The notes under the pieces: model-generated
Databases searched by the model: none
What the model was told of the DNA's origin: nothing
Seen by the model: the letters and a program-made list of their open reading frames with translations, nothing else
Shown: positions 8,305 to 16,902 of the stretch, piece by piece
Layout: every line of letters begins with the position of its first letter
How positions within the stretch are numbered: position 1 is the stretch's first letter
Program-made: the position numbers and the translations under genes
Origin: a candidate division LCP-89 bacterium B3_LCP
GTDB lineage: Bacteria; Electryoneota; B3-LCP
NCBI GenBank assembly: GCA_005223185.1
Contig: NJBN01000001.1
Location: 496,001-560,000, forward strand
Length of the DNA: 64,000 bases
Reading direction: 5' to 3'

Positions 8305-8808
8305 TCATTTTTTCTTCTTTTTAAGCTCTTTTAACGCTTCCCAGCGCGGTTCAACATTATCATGCTGGCATTTGCACTCTTTTTTGTTCAGATCAACGCC
8401 GCATTTGGGACAGATTCCGCGGCAATCCTCGGTGCAGAAATGCTGATAGGGAAGTGTCAAGATAATCGTATCCCTAATTTCCTGGCTGATATCTAATTCC
8501 AGTGCACCTCGAGGAATGATCCCCGATTCGTGATCTTCCAAAGAGTGATCATCTTCTTCAAACATGAAGAAGAATTCTTCACGACAATGATATTGATTTT
8601 TTAAGGGAGCGCCGCATCTATCACAGTTGAAACAGCCGGTCAATTCAGCATCGATGAGGAGGCGAAGTGAATTACCTTCTCTATTTACCGTTGCTCTGAT
8701 GCTGAGGTCGTCCGGAAATGTTTCTATATCATCGAAGTAAATCACCGCAGAACATTTCCTGTTGAATGTATGCGGTTCTTCGTGCAATCCCGAGAGTTGG
8801 ATTCGCAT
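8305..8808 (-). CDS. yceD: YceD/DUF177 family protein
   Basis: 167 residues. DUF177 proteins sit before rpmF across bacteria and are linked to 23S rRNA accumulation (known for YceD in E. coli and plants). Visible here are two Cys clusters, CFNCDRCGAP and a C-terminal CTEDCRGICPKCGVDLNKKECKC, which probably bind zinc. A Lys-rich tail ends the protein. The ATG lies only 8 bases after the promoter -10 box at 8817, so the message appears to be leaderless or nearly so. It is the first gene of the fab operon. Confidence 0.9.
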   Translation of the reverse strand: MRIQLSGLHEEPHTFNRKCSAVIYFDDIETFPDDLSIRATVNREGNSLRLLIDAELTGCFNCDRCGAPLKNQYHCREEFFFMFEEDDHSLEDHESGIIPRGALELDISQEIRDTIILTLPYQHFCTEDCRGICPKCGVDLNKKECKCQHDNVEPRWEALKELKKKKK

Positions 8809-8816
8809 TAAACCAA

Positions 8817-8845
8817 AATATAGCCAAAGTCCTATTCTAAGTCAA
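8817..8845 (-). promoter_or_regulatory. promoter of the yceD-rpmF-plsX-fab-rnc operon
   Basis: Minus strand TTGACT (8845-8840), 17-base spacer, TATATT (8822-8817). The predicted start point, about 7 bases downstream, falls 1-2 bases from the yceD ATG at 8808, so the transcript should lack a Shine-Dalgarno leader. No other promoter of this quality is seen within the fab cluster. Confidence 0.7.
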
Positions 8846-8917
8846 GGCTTTTTTAGGTCAAACCCGCTTTCAACAGTTGAAATGCAGTAAGCGTGGAGAA
8901 TCCCTGACTAGAAGGGA

Positions 8918-10366
8918 CTATTTCTTCTCTTTTACTTCTTCCTTTTCTTCCTCTTTCTCTTCAACTGGCTCAGGGATGCCCATCATATAACGGTGCATGG
9001 CGGCGGCGGCAATTTTTCCCGCGCCCATGGCTAAGATCACAGTTGCGGCACCGATGACAATATCCCCACCCGCATAAACGCCAGGTATGGAAGTGACAGC
9101 CGTCTTGGCATCTGCTAAGATATTACCCCATTTATTAGTATCCAGACCGGGGGTGGTTTGAGGAATAAGAGGATTAGCTCCATTTCCGATGGAGACCACA
9201 ACCGTATCCACTTCAATGATATATTCCGATCCTTCAATCGGTATGGGACGACGCCTTCCTGACGAATCAGGTGCACCTAATTCCATACGGATGCATCTCA
9301 TGCCTGTGACCCAGCCCTCTTCGTCGCCCAATAGTTCAGTCGGGTTTGTGAGCAACTGGAAGTTTATGCCTTCCTCTTCAGCGTGGTGAATTTCTTCATC
9401 CCGTGCGGGCATTTCTTTGCGGCTGCGGCGGTAAACAACGGTAACTTCGTCAGCGCCTAAACGCAATGCCGTTCTGGCTGCGTCCATAGCGACGTTTCCG
9501 CCCCCCAAAACCGCCACCTTCTTTGATTCGATGATGGGTGTGTCATATTCAGGGAAGCGGTAAGCGCGCATCAGATTAGACCTGGTCAGGTATTCGTTGG
9601 CGGAATAGACGCCGTTAAAGTTTTCTCCCGGAATGTTCATAAAATAGGGCAAACCTGCGCCAGTGCCAAGAAAGACGGAGTCGTGGTCTTCCATCAGTTC
9701 ATCAATGGTCATATACCGCCCGATCACGGCGTTGTAGATGATCTGGACGCCGAGTTGTTTGACATAATCAACTTCCGATTCAACAATCGCTTTGGGTAGT
9801 CGGAATTCCGGAATTCCGTACATCAGAACTCCACCCGGTTGATGCAGAGCTTCGTAAATGGTTACACTGTGACCAAGTTTCGCCAGTTCTCCTGCGACCG
9901 TCAAACCGGCTGGACCGCAGCCCACGATACCGACTGATTTACCGGTCGGTGGTTCCATCTCCGGAATTACGATTTCACCGTGCTCTCTTTCGTAGTCCGC
10001 GGCGAATCGTTCCAAGCGTCCGATAGCAACCGGCTCAGTCTTAATACCTGTAACGCAGACAATCTCGCACTGTTCTTCCTGCGGGCAGACTCTGCCACAG
10101 ATGGCAGGCAAGGCGTTCTCTTCCTTCAGCTTGTGAGCAGCACCGATGAAATCACCATCTTTAATCAGTCTAATGAAGGCTGGTATATCTATGTTTACCG
10201 GGCAGCCGTCAATGCACTTGGGCTTTTTGCAGAAAAGGCAGCGTGAGGCTTCTATCTGCGCTAATTCCGGTGTATATCCGAAAGGTACTTCTGTAAAATT
10301 TTTACGCCTGACATCCGGATTCTGCTCCGGCATAGCCTGGCGGGGGATTTTCTCCTTCTTTGCCAT
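8918..10366 (-). CDS. nfnB: NADH-dependent reduced ferredoxin:NADP+ oxidoreductase, large subunit
   Basis: 482 residues, GltD-like. The N-terminal Cys-rich region (SRCLFCKKPKCIDGCPVN, then ICGRVCPQEEQCEIVC) can hold two [4Fe-4S] clusters. An FAD Rossmann motif (GIVGCGPAGLTVAGELA, about residue 145) and an NADPH motif (VAVLGGGNVAMDAARTA) follow. The C-terminus ends in a Glu/Lys tail not needed for the fold. Paired with the ferredoxin reductase-like partner upstream, it fits NfnB, which bifurcates electrons between NADH, NADPH and ferredoxin. Glutamate synthase small subunit or sulfide dehydrogenase (SudA) are alternatives; no glutamate synthase large subunit is nearby, so Nfn is favoured. Confidence 0.82.
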   Translation of the reverse strand: MAKKEKIPRQAMPEQNPDVRRKNFTEVPFGYTPELAQIEASRCLFCKKPKCIDGCPVNIDIPAFIRLIKDGDFIGAAHKLKEENALPAICGRVCPQEEQCEIVCVTGIKTEPVAIGRLERFAADYEREHGEIVIPEMEPPTGKSVGIVGCGPAGLTVAGELAKLGHSVTIYEALHQPGGVLMYGIPEFRLPKAIVESEVDYVKQLGVQIIYNAVIGRYMTIDELMEDHDSVFLGTGAGLPYFMNIPGENFNGVYSANEYLTRSNLMRAYRFPEYDTPIIESKKVAVLGGGNVAMDAARTALRLGADEVTVVYRRSRKEMPARDEEIHHAEEEGINFQLLTNPTELLGDEEGWVTGMRCIRMELGAPDSSGRRRPIPIEGSEYIIEVDTVVVSIGNGANPLIPQTTPGLDTNKWGNILADAKTAVTSIPGVYAGGDIVIGAATVILAMGAGKIAAAAMHRYMMGIPEPVEEKEEEKEEVKEKK

Positions 10367-10388
10367 GGATTAATCTAAACAGTTATAT

Positions 10389-11234
10389 TTATTTTTCTGA
10401 ACAGCAGCCTTCATGGTGCTGAAAGGCTTCGCGGGATATTCTTTCCTGAGGCAGATAAGCTCTCTGCCGCTTGACCAGTTCGACGAAATCCACCTGATGT
10501 CCATCAAATTCGGGACCATCCACGCAGACGAACTGAGTTTTTCCAGCGACGGTAACTCTGCAGGCACCGCACATACCGGTGCCATCTACCATAATGGGAT
10601 TGAGACTAACTACCGTGGGGAGATCGTATTTTTTCGTCAGCTTACATACCGCTCCCATCATAGGGACGGGACCGATGGCTACTGCCAGATCTATCTTCTC
10701 GCCCTTATCGATCAAGGATTGTAATATATCGGTAACGAAACCATGAACGCCATAAGACCCATCATCAGTGGAAATGTGCAGTTCGGTCGAAGCCGCTTTC
10801 ATGCGGTTTTCCATGATAAGCAGATCCTTGCTGCGCGCTCCAATGATGGTGATGACTCGATTGCCAGCCGCTTTCATCGCTTCTGATATGGGGTGCATAG
10901 GCGCTACGCCTATTCCGCCTCCCATGCAGACCACTGTGCCGAACTTCTCTATATGCGTGGGTTTTCCCAGCGGTCCTACCACATCTTTGAATTCATCACC
11001 TTCTTTGAACGTCCCCATGAGCATGGTGGATTTTCCAACTTCCTGAAATATCAGGGTGATGGTGCCTGCTTCAGGGTTGGCGTCGGCGATGGTCAGAGGT
11101 ATGCGTTCACCGGTGTCATTAGCGCGCACGATGACGAATTGACCGGCGTGTCTGGCTGTCGCTATGCGCGGGGATTCAATTACGAATTCTTTAACGTCCT
11201 GGGATAAGATTTTTTTAGTTATAATCCTGTTCAT
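10389..11234 (-). CDS. nfnA: NfnA-like FAD/[2Fe-2S] ferredoxin-NADP reductase subunit
   Basis: 281 residues of the dihydroorotate dehydrogenase electron-transfer/sulfide dehydrogenase subunit family. An FAD-binding barrel is followed by an NAD(H)-binding half (GGGIGVAPMHPISEAMK, VITIIGARSKDLLIMENRM). The C-terminal [2Fe-2S] region is GTGMCGACRVTV with a further Cys in QFVCVDGPEFD. It lies 22 bases upstream of nfnB and 40 bases downstream of ackA. In NfnAB this subunit binds NADH and passes electrons to the large subunit. SudB or a PyrK-like role cannot be excluded, but no dihydroorotate dehydrogenase is near. Confidence 0.82.
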   Translation of the reverse strand: MNRIITKKILSQDVKEFVIESPRIATARHAGQFVIVRANDTGERIPLTIADANPEAGTITLIFQEVGKSTMLMGTFKEGDEFKDVVGPLGKPTHIEKFGTVVCMGGGIGVAPMHPISEAMKAAGNRVITIIGARSKDLLIMENRMKAASTELHISTDDGSYGVHGFVTDILQSLIDKGEKIDLAVAIGPVPMMGAVCKLTKKYDLPTVVSLNPIMVDGTGMCGACRVTVAGKTQFVCVDGPEFDGHQVDFVELVKRQRAYLPQERISREAFQHHEGCCSEK

Positions 11235-11274
11235 TGGGGATGTTATCTATTGATTTGGAAAATATGAGTTAATT

Positions 11275-12489
11275 TCACTCTACACTTACTACTTCACCGA
11301 TCAGCTTTTCCGTGTCCAGAGCGATTACCAATTCCTCATTTGTAGGGATGACGATTATGGCAGTGCTGGAATTCTGATCGTGAATAGCGTGTTCAGCGCT
11401 GCTTTCCCATATGTTTAGCTTGGGATCTAAAACCACTCCCAAGGAATCAAGTCCGGAAAGCGACCGTTGGCGAACTTCAGGTGCATTTTCACCAATTCCT
11501 CCGGTGAAGACAATAGCATCTAAACCACCTAAAACCGCTGCATAGGCGCCGATATACTTCTTCACACGATAACAGTACATTTCGAGAGCCAACTCAGCGC
11601 GTTGACTGCCGCCTTCTGCTTCTTCGATGATTTCGCGCATATCACTGGAAATTCCACTGATTCCATAGAGACCGGAATGCTTATTCATCATGGAATTGGC
11701 TTCACCGAGAGTTAATTCCTCGCAGCCCATGGTGTGGAGAATCGCAGCCGGGTCAATGTCGCCGCAGCGAGTTCCCATAAGTAAGCCTTCCACCGGCGTA
11801 AATCCCATGGTGGTATCGATTGATTTTCCACCTTTAACCGCCGCCATGGAGGCTCCGTTGCCTAAATGACAGGTAATAATACGTAGTTCTTCTATCGGTT
11901 TTTCCAGTAGAACTGCTGCCCGCTGGCTGACGTATAAGTGGGAAGAGCCGTGAAAACCGTAACGCCTGATCCCGTAGCGCTTGTATAGCACATAGGGAAG
12001 TCCATACATGTAGGCGTAATCCGGAAGGGTATGATGAAAGGCAGTATCGAATACTCCCACCATGGGGGCTTTAGGCAACAAGCGCTGACAGGCTTTGATG
12101 CCCTTGATATTGGGCGGATTATGCAGGGGAGCCAGTTCCATGCAATCCTCAAGCCCTTTCATAACCTCATCATTAATTAATACTGATCCGGTGAATTTTT
12201 CTCCACCGTGAACCACACGATGTCCGACGGCATCTATCTGGGATTTGTTTTCTATTACGCCGTGGTTCTTGGATAGCAGAATACTTAAGATATATTCAAC
12301 GCCGGCTTGATGATCGATAATTTCACCAGTGATCTTGACTTCATCGCCATCATGACGTTTCTGCTTCAGGAGAGCGCCTTTCATACCGATCCGCTCCACC
12401 GAACCCTTGGCTTGAACAATCCTGGTGCCGGTTTCGATGAACTGGTACTTGATTGAAGAAGATCCACAATTTAGGATCAGGATCTTCAT
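11275..12489 (-). CDS. ackA: acetate kinase
   Basis: 404 residues. Acetate kinase interconverts acetyl phosphate and acetate with ATP formation. Family marks are MKILILNCGSSSIKYQFIE at the N-terminus and GVFDTAFHHTLPDYAYMYGL in the middle, with HLGNGASMAAVKGGKSIDT as the nucleotide region. The start overlaps the 3-hydroxyacyl-CoA dehydrogenase stop by 4 bases. No phosphotransacetylase lies in the window. It could act with the ferredoxin-dependent 2-oxoacid oxidoreductase nearby in fermentative energy conservation. Confidence 0.96.
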   Translation of the reverse strand: MKILILNCGSSSIKYQFIETGTRIVQAKGSVERIGMKGALLKQKRHDGDEVKITGEIIDHQAGVEYILSILLSKNHGVIENKSQIDAVGHRVVHGGEKFTGSVLINDEVMKGLEDCMELAPLHNPPNIKGIKACQRLLPKAPMVGVFDTAFHHTLPDYAYMYGLPYVLYKRYGIRRYGFHGSSHLYVSQRAAVLLEKPIEELRIITCHLGNGASMAAVKGGKSIDTTMGFTPVEGLLMGTRCGDIDPAAILHTMGCEELTLGEANSMMNKHSGLYGISGISSDMREIIEEAEGGSQRAELALEMYCYRVKKYIGAYAAVLGGLDAIVFTGGIGENAPEVRQRSLSGLDSLGVVLDPKLNIWESSAEHAIHDQNSSTAIIVIPTNEELVIALDTEKLIGEVVSVE

Positions 12490-13463
12490 TGTGCGTCCTC
12501 TTCGGGAATGATATGCCCGTTTTTATCGTAACGGAAGAAACCCCAGTGGGTCTTTTTTCCTAAATGTCCAGCACGAACCAGCTTGCGCAATAGGGGACAG
12601 GGTCTGTACTTCAAGTCACCTAATTCGTGAAAGAGAGATTCCATCCAGATCATTACTTCATCTAAACCCATCTGGTCTGCTAAGGCTAAGGGACCGTGAT
12701 CCATATTATAGCCCAGCTTTATGGCTGTATCGATGTCTCCAGCCGAAGCGGTTCCTTCCATCAATACGTGCATGGCTTCGTTCAGCATGGGCAGGATAAT
12801 CCTGGTGGTCACGTATCCAGGATATTCAAATACTTCCACAGGTGTTTTCTTCAACTGCTGAGCGAAACCGAAAGTGCGCCTGAAGGTATCGTCAGAGGTT
12901 TTCAAACCACGCACTACTTCGACCACAGGAGTTTTAGACACCGGATACAGGAAGTGCATTCCAATGACCTGATCTTCTCTCCCGGTTACAGCGGCGATCT
13001 CCGTGATCGATAGAGTTGACGTATTGGTTATGAGGATGGTATCTTCGTGACAGATTTTGTCAAGTGATGCGAAGATTTCCTTCTTCAGTTCCAGATTATC
13101 CGGCAAAGCCTCAATGACGATGGGCTCATTTTGTGCCTCTGTCGGATCTACAGTCCCGTGAATCCTGGAAAGGATCGCTTTTTTATCCGATTCGGTCTTA
13201 GACCATCTGCTTATCTCATAGTCGAGATGATCCTCAATGCCAAGCAATGATTCCTGCAGGCTGCGATCATCCTTCTCTATTAAGATGACATCAATCCCGG
13301 CTTGGGAGGCGACTTCAGAGATTCCCTGTCCCATAGTTCCCGCACCGAGGACACCGATATGGAGCACATCGGTACTGGCATCTTCCTCTACAGAAACCGA
13401 ATCGTCATCTTCAGGGATTCCCTGACGCAACAATGATTTTAAGTCTTCCTCTGCAGCCATCAA
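12486..13463 (-). CDS. 3-hydroxyacyl-CoA dehydrogenase (3-hydroxybutyryl-CoA type)
   Basis: 325 residues. The NAD-binding Rossmann motif (IGVLGAGTMGQGISEVASQAG) begins only at about residue 36, after an acidic extension rich in Asp/Glu that the family usually lacks. GMHFLYPVSKTPVVEVVRG is the characteristic substrate-pocket segment, and the C-terminal helical domain ends in GHLGKKTHWGFFRYD. It oxidises 3-hydroxyacyl-CoA, probably short-chain, with NAD(P). It abuts ndk (start adjoining the ndk stop) and overlaps ackA by 4 bases. The role of the acidic extension is unknown; a start further downstream is possible, but no good alternative ATG is seen before the Rossmann motif. Confidence 0.9.
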   Translation of the reverse strand: MMAAEEDLKSLLRQGIPEDDDSVSVEEDASTDVLHIGVLGAGTMGQGISEVASQAGIDVILIEKDDRSLQESLLGIEDHLDYEISRWSKTESDKKAILSRIHGTVDPTEAQNEPIVIEALPDNLELKKEIFASLDKICHEDTILITNTSTLSITEIAAVTGREDQVIGMHFLYPVSKTPVVEVVRGLKTSDDTFRRTFGFAQQLKKTPVEVFEYPGYVTTRIILPMLNEAMHVLMEGTASAGDIDTAIKLGYNMDHGPLALADQMGLDEVMIWMESLFHELGDLKYRPCPLLRKLVRAGHLGKKTHWGFFRYDKNGHIIPEEDAQ

Positions 13464-13874
13464 TTAATATTCCATTTCACCGAAGAAAAAGGCTGTCTCT
13501 ATCTTCCCATTTTCAGCTGAATCGGAACCGTGCGAGGCGTTCCTCTCTATGCTCGAACCGTAGAGGTTACGAATAGTGCCGGTATCAGCTTTGGCCGGAT
13601 CGGTGGCGCCTAAAACTTCTCGTAGTTTAGCTACGGCATTTTCGCGTTCTAAGGCGACTGGCACGATCTTACCGGAGGTCATGTAATCCAGTAGAGATTC
13701 AAAGAACGGTTTGCCTTCGTGTATGCCGTAAAATTTGGCTGCTTGATCGCGGGTGAGCCTGGTCATCCTCATCGCCTTGATGGTAAAGCCGACGTCAACG
13801 ATGATTTTTAAGATATTACCGATGTTGTTTGCTTCAACAGCGTCGGGTTTGATAATCAGTAAAGTTCTTTCCAT
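13464..13874 (-). CDS. ndk: nucleoside diphosphate kinase
   Basis: 136 residues, the usual length. Ndk equilibrates nucleoside triphosphates by a phospho-His intermediate; the active-site His lies in NASHGSDSAENG, and the N-terminal ERTLLIIKPDAV is characteristic. In many genomes ndk follows sucD, where it can equilibrate GTP and ATP made by succinyl-CoA ligase; here the kor genes intervene. The C-terminal ELTAFFFGEMEY-like end is normal for the family. Confidence 0.96.
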   Translation of the reverse strand: MERTLLIIKPDAVEANNIGNILKIIVDVGFTIKAMRMTRLTRDQAAKFYGIHEGKPFFESLLDYMTSGKIVPVALERENAVAKLREVLGATDPAKADTGTIRNLYGSSIERNASHGSDSAENGKIETAFFFGEMEY

Positions 13875-13894
13875 TTTACCTGTATTTATTTCAT

Positions 13895-13928
13895 GCCTGA
13901 TTCGATAAGCTGCTGCTTCGAATCAGGC
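13895..13928. repeat. 11-bp inverted repeat between korC and ndk
   Basis: GCCTGATTCGA (13895-13905) and TCGAATCAGGC (13918-13928) form a perfect 11-bp stem with a 12-base loop. No T-tract follows on the minus strand, so it is not a standard intrinsic terminator. It may stabilise or attenuate the transcript between the kor genes and ndk. Confidence 0.5.
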
Positions 13929-13968
13929 GATTTATTGAATTCTGCCGAGGTTGACTACTTATTTTAGT

Positions 13969-14523
13969 CTATGTTTCCTGCGCTAACAATTTCTGGGCTT
14001 CTTCATAGCCTGTTCGCAACGCTTTAAGATTCAGTTCTTCTGTACCTTTGGGAGCTTTCTGAAGAAGCGCTTTTTCGATAGCTTCCTTGCTGACGACTTG
14101 AGTCAATTCGATCATAATTCCCAGAGAAAGTACGGAAGACATGATCATCTTGCCAACTTTGGTTTTAGTTATTTCAATAACCGGAACCTGGTAGGTTTTA
14201 TACTTTTCATCCCATTTGGTTACCAACACAGGGTCAATAACTACTATGGCATCATCCCGCAAATCGTACAGGAAGGCGTCATACGATCCTTGCGCCAGCG
14301 AAAGAAAAAAATTGATAGCAGTAGTTTTGGGATACATGACGGGTTCGTCATCGATGATGACGTCAATTTTGGTTGGACCTCCACGCACCTGGGCGGTATA
14401 GGTTGGGCTCTGAAGGGAATAACGTCCTTCAAATTTTTGCGCAGCCAAACCAAGTATATCCCCTGCCAGAAGTACTCCCTGCCCGCCTACTGCGGAAAAA
14501 CGGGCTTCATAACGATTGCTCAT
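13969..14523 (-). CDS. korC: 2-oxoacid:acceptor oxidoreductase gamma subunit
   Basis: 184 residues. The N-terminal AVGGQGVLLAGDILG is the hallmark of the gamma/catalytic subunit family of 2-oxoacid:ferredoxin oxidoreductases, followed by SPTYTAQVRGGPTKIDVIIDD. It completes the four-part enzyme with the alpha, beta and delta subunits encoded just upstream. The complex oxidatively decarboxylates a 2-oxoacid with CoA and reduces ferredoxin. With sucCD in the same block, 2-oxoglutarate is the likeliest substrate; this is inference from context. Confidence 0.9.
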   Translation of the reverse strand: MSNRYEARFSAVGGQGVLLAGDILGLAAQKFEGRYSLQSPTYTAQVRGGPTKIDVIIDDEPVMYPKTTAINFFLSLAQGSYDAFLYDLRDDAIVVIDPVLVTKWDEKYKTYQVPVIEITKTKVGKMIMSSVLSLGIMIELTQVVSKEAIEKALLQKAPKGTEELNLKALRTGYEEAQKLLAQET

Positions 14524-14531
14524 TTCAGCAC

Positions 14532-15374
14532 CTATGCTTTTAAAGCGGCCTTAGCTTGTACTCGTTCGATTAATTTAGCGTATTCGTCGGTATATTCGGC
14601 AAGTTCAGTGTTGTGGTACATCTCCCCGGTAATGATTTTCCCCTCTAACTCTTCCGGGGACATTTTCGCTGCTTTTTTATTGCTGACGACCTGATCACTG
14701 ATCCAGTCTATCATGGTGATGGCATCAGCCATTTTATTGCGCCGTCCATATTGTGTGTGGCAATTGGACAGAATTTCAATAACAGAAAATCCGTGATGTT
14801 CCATCCCATCTTTGAAATACTTCTCCATCATGCGGGCGTTGTCCACCGCGCCTCTGGCGACATAAGTTGCACCGGCACCCTTAGCTAACTCCACCAAGTC
14901 AAATGCCGGGTCTATATTGCCATGTGGAGTGGTGGCGGCTCGAGCTCCGTAGGGAGTTGTCGGACTGAATTGACCGCCAGTCATACCATAGATATTGTTA
15001 TTGTTGATGATCAAAGTGATATCTATATTGCGCCGGCAAGCGTGAATGAAGTGATTGCCGCCGATGGCAGTTGCATCTCCATCGCCGGAAATGACGATTA
15101 TATGCTTGTCTGGGGCAGCCATCTTCACACCCGTGGCAAAGGAGAGAGCTCTGCCATGAGTGGTATGGAGAGTATTCATATCCATGTATCCGGGCGCTCG
15201 TGAAGTGCAGCCAATCCCGGAAATTACGGCGATATCGTTCTTATCCCATCCAAGTGAATCTATCGCACCTATCATAGATTTGACGACAATACCGATCCCG
15301 CAGCCCGGGCACCACATGTGGGGGAGTTTTTCCGCCCTCAAGTAATATAAGTAATCAACAGCAGCTTTAGGCAT
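14532..15374 (-). CDS. korB: 2-oxoacid:ferredoxin oxidoreductase beta subunit (TPP-binding)
   Basis: 280 residues starting MPKAAVDYLYYLRAEKLPH. I place the start at 15374, where GGAGG precedes the ATG, rather than at an in-frame upstream codon that would overlap korA by about 120 bases. With this start it overlaps the korA stop by 8 bases. The Cys pair in MWCPGCGIG and the thiamine diphosphate motif GDGDATAIGGNHFIHACRRN with NNNIYGMTGGQ are complete. It binds TPP and an Fe-S cluster and carries out decarboxylation. Confidence 0.93.
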   Translation of the reverse strand: MPKAAVDYLYYLRAEKLPHMWCPGCGIGIVVKSMIGAIDSLGWDKNDIAVISGIGCTSRAPGYMDMNTLHTTHGRALSFATGVKMAAPDKHIIVISGDGDATAIGGNHFIHACRRNIDITLIINNNNIYGMTGGQFSPTTPYGARAATTPHGNIDPAFDLVELAKGAGATYVARGAVDNARMMEKYFKDGMEHHGFSVIEILSNCHTQYGRRNKMADAITMIDWISDQVVSNKKAAKMSPEELEGKIITGEMYHNTELAEYTDEYAKLIERVQAKAALKA

Positions 15375-16527
15375 GTTGTAGTACCTCCTTAATTTTTTCC
15401 AGGATTTCATACGGTGGCACCGGAACGCCGCCAACCTTGTTAACTCCGACAATGGGCATTTCCTTATGCACGGAACGTTCCACTTCAAGGATCATCTGTC
15501 CCAGGTTCATTTCGGGGACAACAAAAGCTTTCACCCTTTGCCCCAATTCATGGATGACCTTCTCAGGGAAGGGCCACAGCGTAATGGCACGGAACAATCC
15601 CACTTTAAGTCCTTCCTGGCGGGCTTTTTCGACAGCCATCTTCGCTCCGCGAGCGGTGGATCCGAATGCAAACACAGCGACTTCAGCGTCTTCCAACATA
15701 TACTCATCGTATTCGGTCAAAGTGTCCACATCCTTCATCACCTTCTGAATCATTCTCACTTCGTCGTTATGACATATATCCGGAACGGTGGTGGGGAAAC
15801 CGTTGGCGCCGTGATTCAACCCGGTGACATGAAAACGGTAGCCTTCGAAATAGTTAGCCATGGGAGGCACGTCACCGTATTGCGTGTCGTAGGGATTGTA
15901 CTCTTCCGGCGGGACAGAGGGCTTTACACGGTCAATTATTTCATATTCTGAAGGGTCGGGAATGATCATACCTTCACTCATGTGCCCCAGTACTTCATCA
16001 ATGAGGATTATTACGGGCACGCGGTATTTTTCAGAAATATTGAATGCTTTGATGGTGTCTAAGTATATTTCCCGGTGGAAGGCAGGAGCCAGCGCTATGG
16101 TGGGATGATCTCCGTGTGTGCCCCATTTTGCCTGCATGACGTCCGCTTGTGCCGGCGCCGTGGGCAAACCAGTGGACGGTCCACCGCGCATGACATTTAC
16201 AATTACACAGGGGACTTCCGCTATACAAGCATAACCTAAATGCTCTAATTTCAGCGAAAATCCTGGACCCGAAGTAGCAGTTAAGGACTTCTTTCCAACC
16301 AGGGAAGCGCCTATCACAGTGCCCATAGCTGCAATTTCATCTTCCATCTGTATGAAGGTTCCTCCAACTTCAGGAAGCAATTCTGCCATGACGGCAGCGA
16401 TCTCAGACGAGGGAGTAATAGGGTATCCCCCATAGAATCTGCAGCCCGCTGCAATGGCAGCGCGTGCCACAACTTCATTTCCCTGCCAAAAAACTATATC
16501 AGATTTTTCCGAGGAAGCAGATGACAT
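15367..16527 (-). CDS. korA: 2-oxoacid:ferredoxin oxidoreductase alpha subunit
   Basis: 386 residues. The pyruvate/2-oxoglutarate ferredoxin oxidoreductase alpha fold shows GCRFYGGYPITPSSEIAAVMAE, TATSGPGFSLKLEHLGYA and MRGGPSTGLPTAPAQADVMQA. The C-terminal half has the transketolase C-like domain (AVFAFGSTARGAKMAVEKAR). It follows korD by about 65 bases and overlaps korB. Close kin are VorB/KorA; the sucC/sucD neighbourhood favours 2-oxoglutarate, but branched-chain 2-oxoacids remain possible. Confidence 0.92.
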   Translation of the reverse strand: MSSASSEKSDIVFWQGNEVVARAAIAAGCRFYGGYPITPSSEIAAVMAELLPEVGGTFIQMEDEIAAMGTVIGASLVGKKSLTATSGPGFSLKLEHLGYACIAEVPCVIVNVMRGGPSTGLPTAPAQADVMQAKWGTHGDHPTIALAPAFHREIYLDTIKAFNISEKYRVPVIILIDEVLGHMSEGMIIPDPSEYEIIDRVKPSVPPEEYNPYDTQYGDVPPMANYFEGYRFHVTGLNHGANGFPTTVPDICHNDEVRMIQKVMKDVDTLTEYDEYMLEDAEVAVFAFGSTARGAKMAVEKARQEGLKVGLFRAITLWPFPEKVIHELGQRVKAFVVPEMNLGQMILEVERSVHKEMPIVGVNKVGGVPVPPYEILEKIKEVLQHA

Positions 16528-16591
16528 CTTTAACCTCTGGTATGGTAGTTTATCGAATTAATTTAACAAGTACTTACTACTGAAAACCGCA

Positions 16592-16891
16592 TTATTGTTC
16601 GGCCGCAGTTTTCTTGGTATCGCCGAATTGTATCTTGCCCACCTCATCCTTGCGTAGAATGCGTATGCCGAAATCGGGACATTGCAATTCGCACAGTTTA
16701 CAGAAAGTGCAATCGTCAGCATTCACCACGTCAACCACAGCTCCTTCCCATTTATCCGGGGCGTCCACCAGTGCCAGGCATTCAGGCTTACAAACCTTGA
16801 TGCAGATGTCACACCCTTTACAGAGATTGCGGTCAATCAGGATGACGACGTCTTTTTTCTTGGAATCGTAACGTAAAATATTTTCGCTCAT
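16592..16891 (-). CDS. korD: 2-oxoacid:ferredoxin oxidoreductase delta subunit (2x[4Fe-4S])
   Basis: 99 residues. Two ferredoxin cluster motifs are complete: CKGCDICIKVCKPECL and CTFCKLCELQCPDFGI. This subunit carries electrons from the TPP site to external ferredoxin. It starts 11 bases after sucD and precedes korA, so ligase and oxidoreductase are almost certainly cotranscribed. The N-terminus has a short basic stretch (YDSKKKDV) before the first cluster. Confidence 0.93.
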   Translation of the reverse strand: MSENILRYDSKKKDVVILIDRNLCKGCDICIKVCKPECLALVDAPDKWEGAVVDVVNADDCTFCKLCELQCPDFGIRILRKDEVGKIQFGDTKKTAAEQ

Positions 16892-16902
16892 TTTAGACCT
16901 CG

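Noticed and set aside
8918-11234. Glutamate synthase
   Set aside because: The large glutamate synthase subunit is absent and the partner is a dihydroorotate dehydrogenase-type reductase, which fits NfnAB better.
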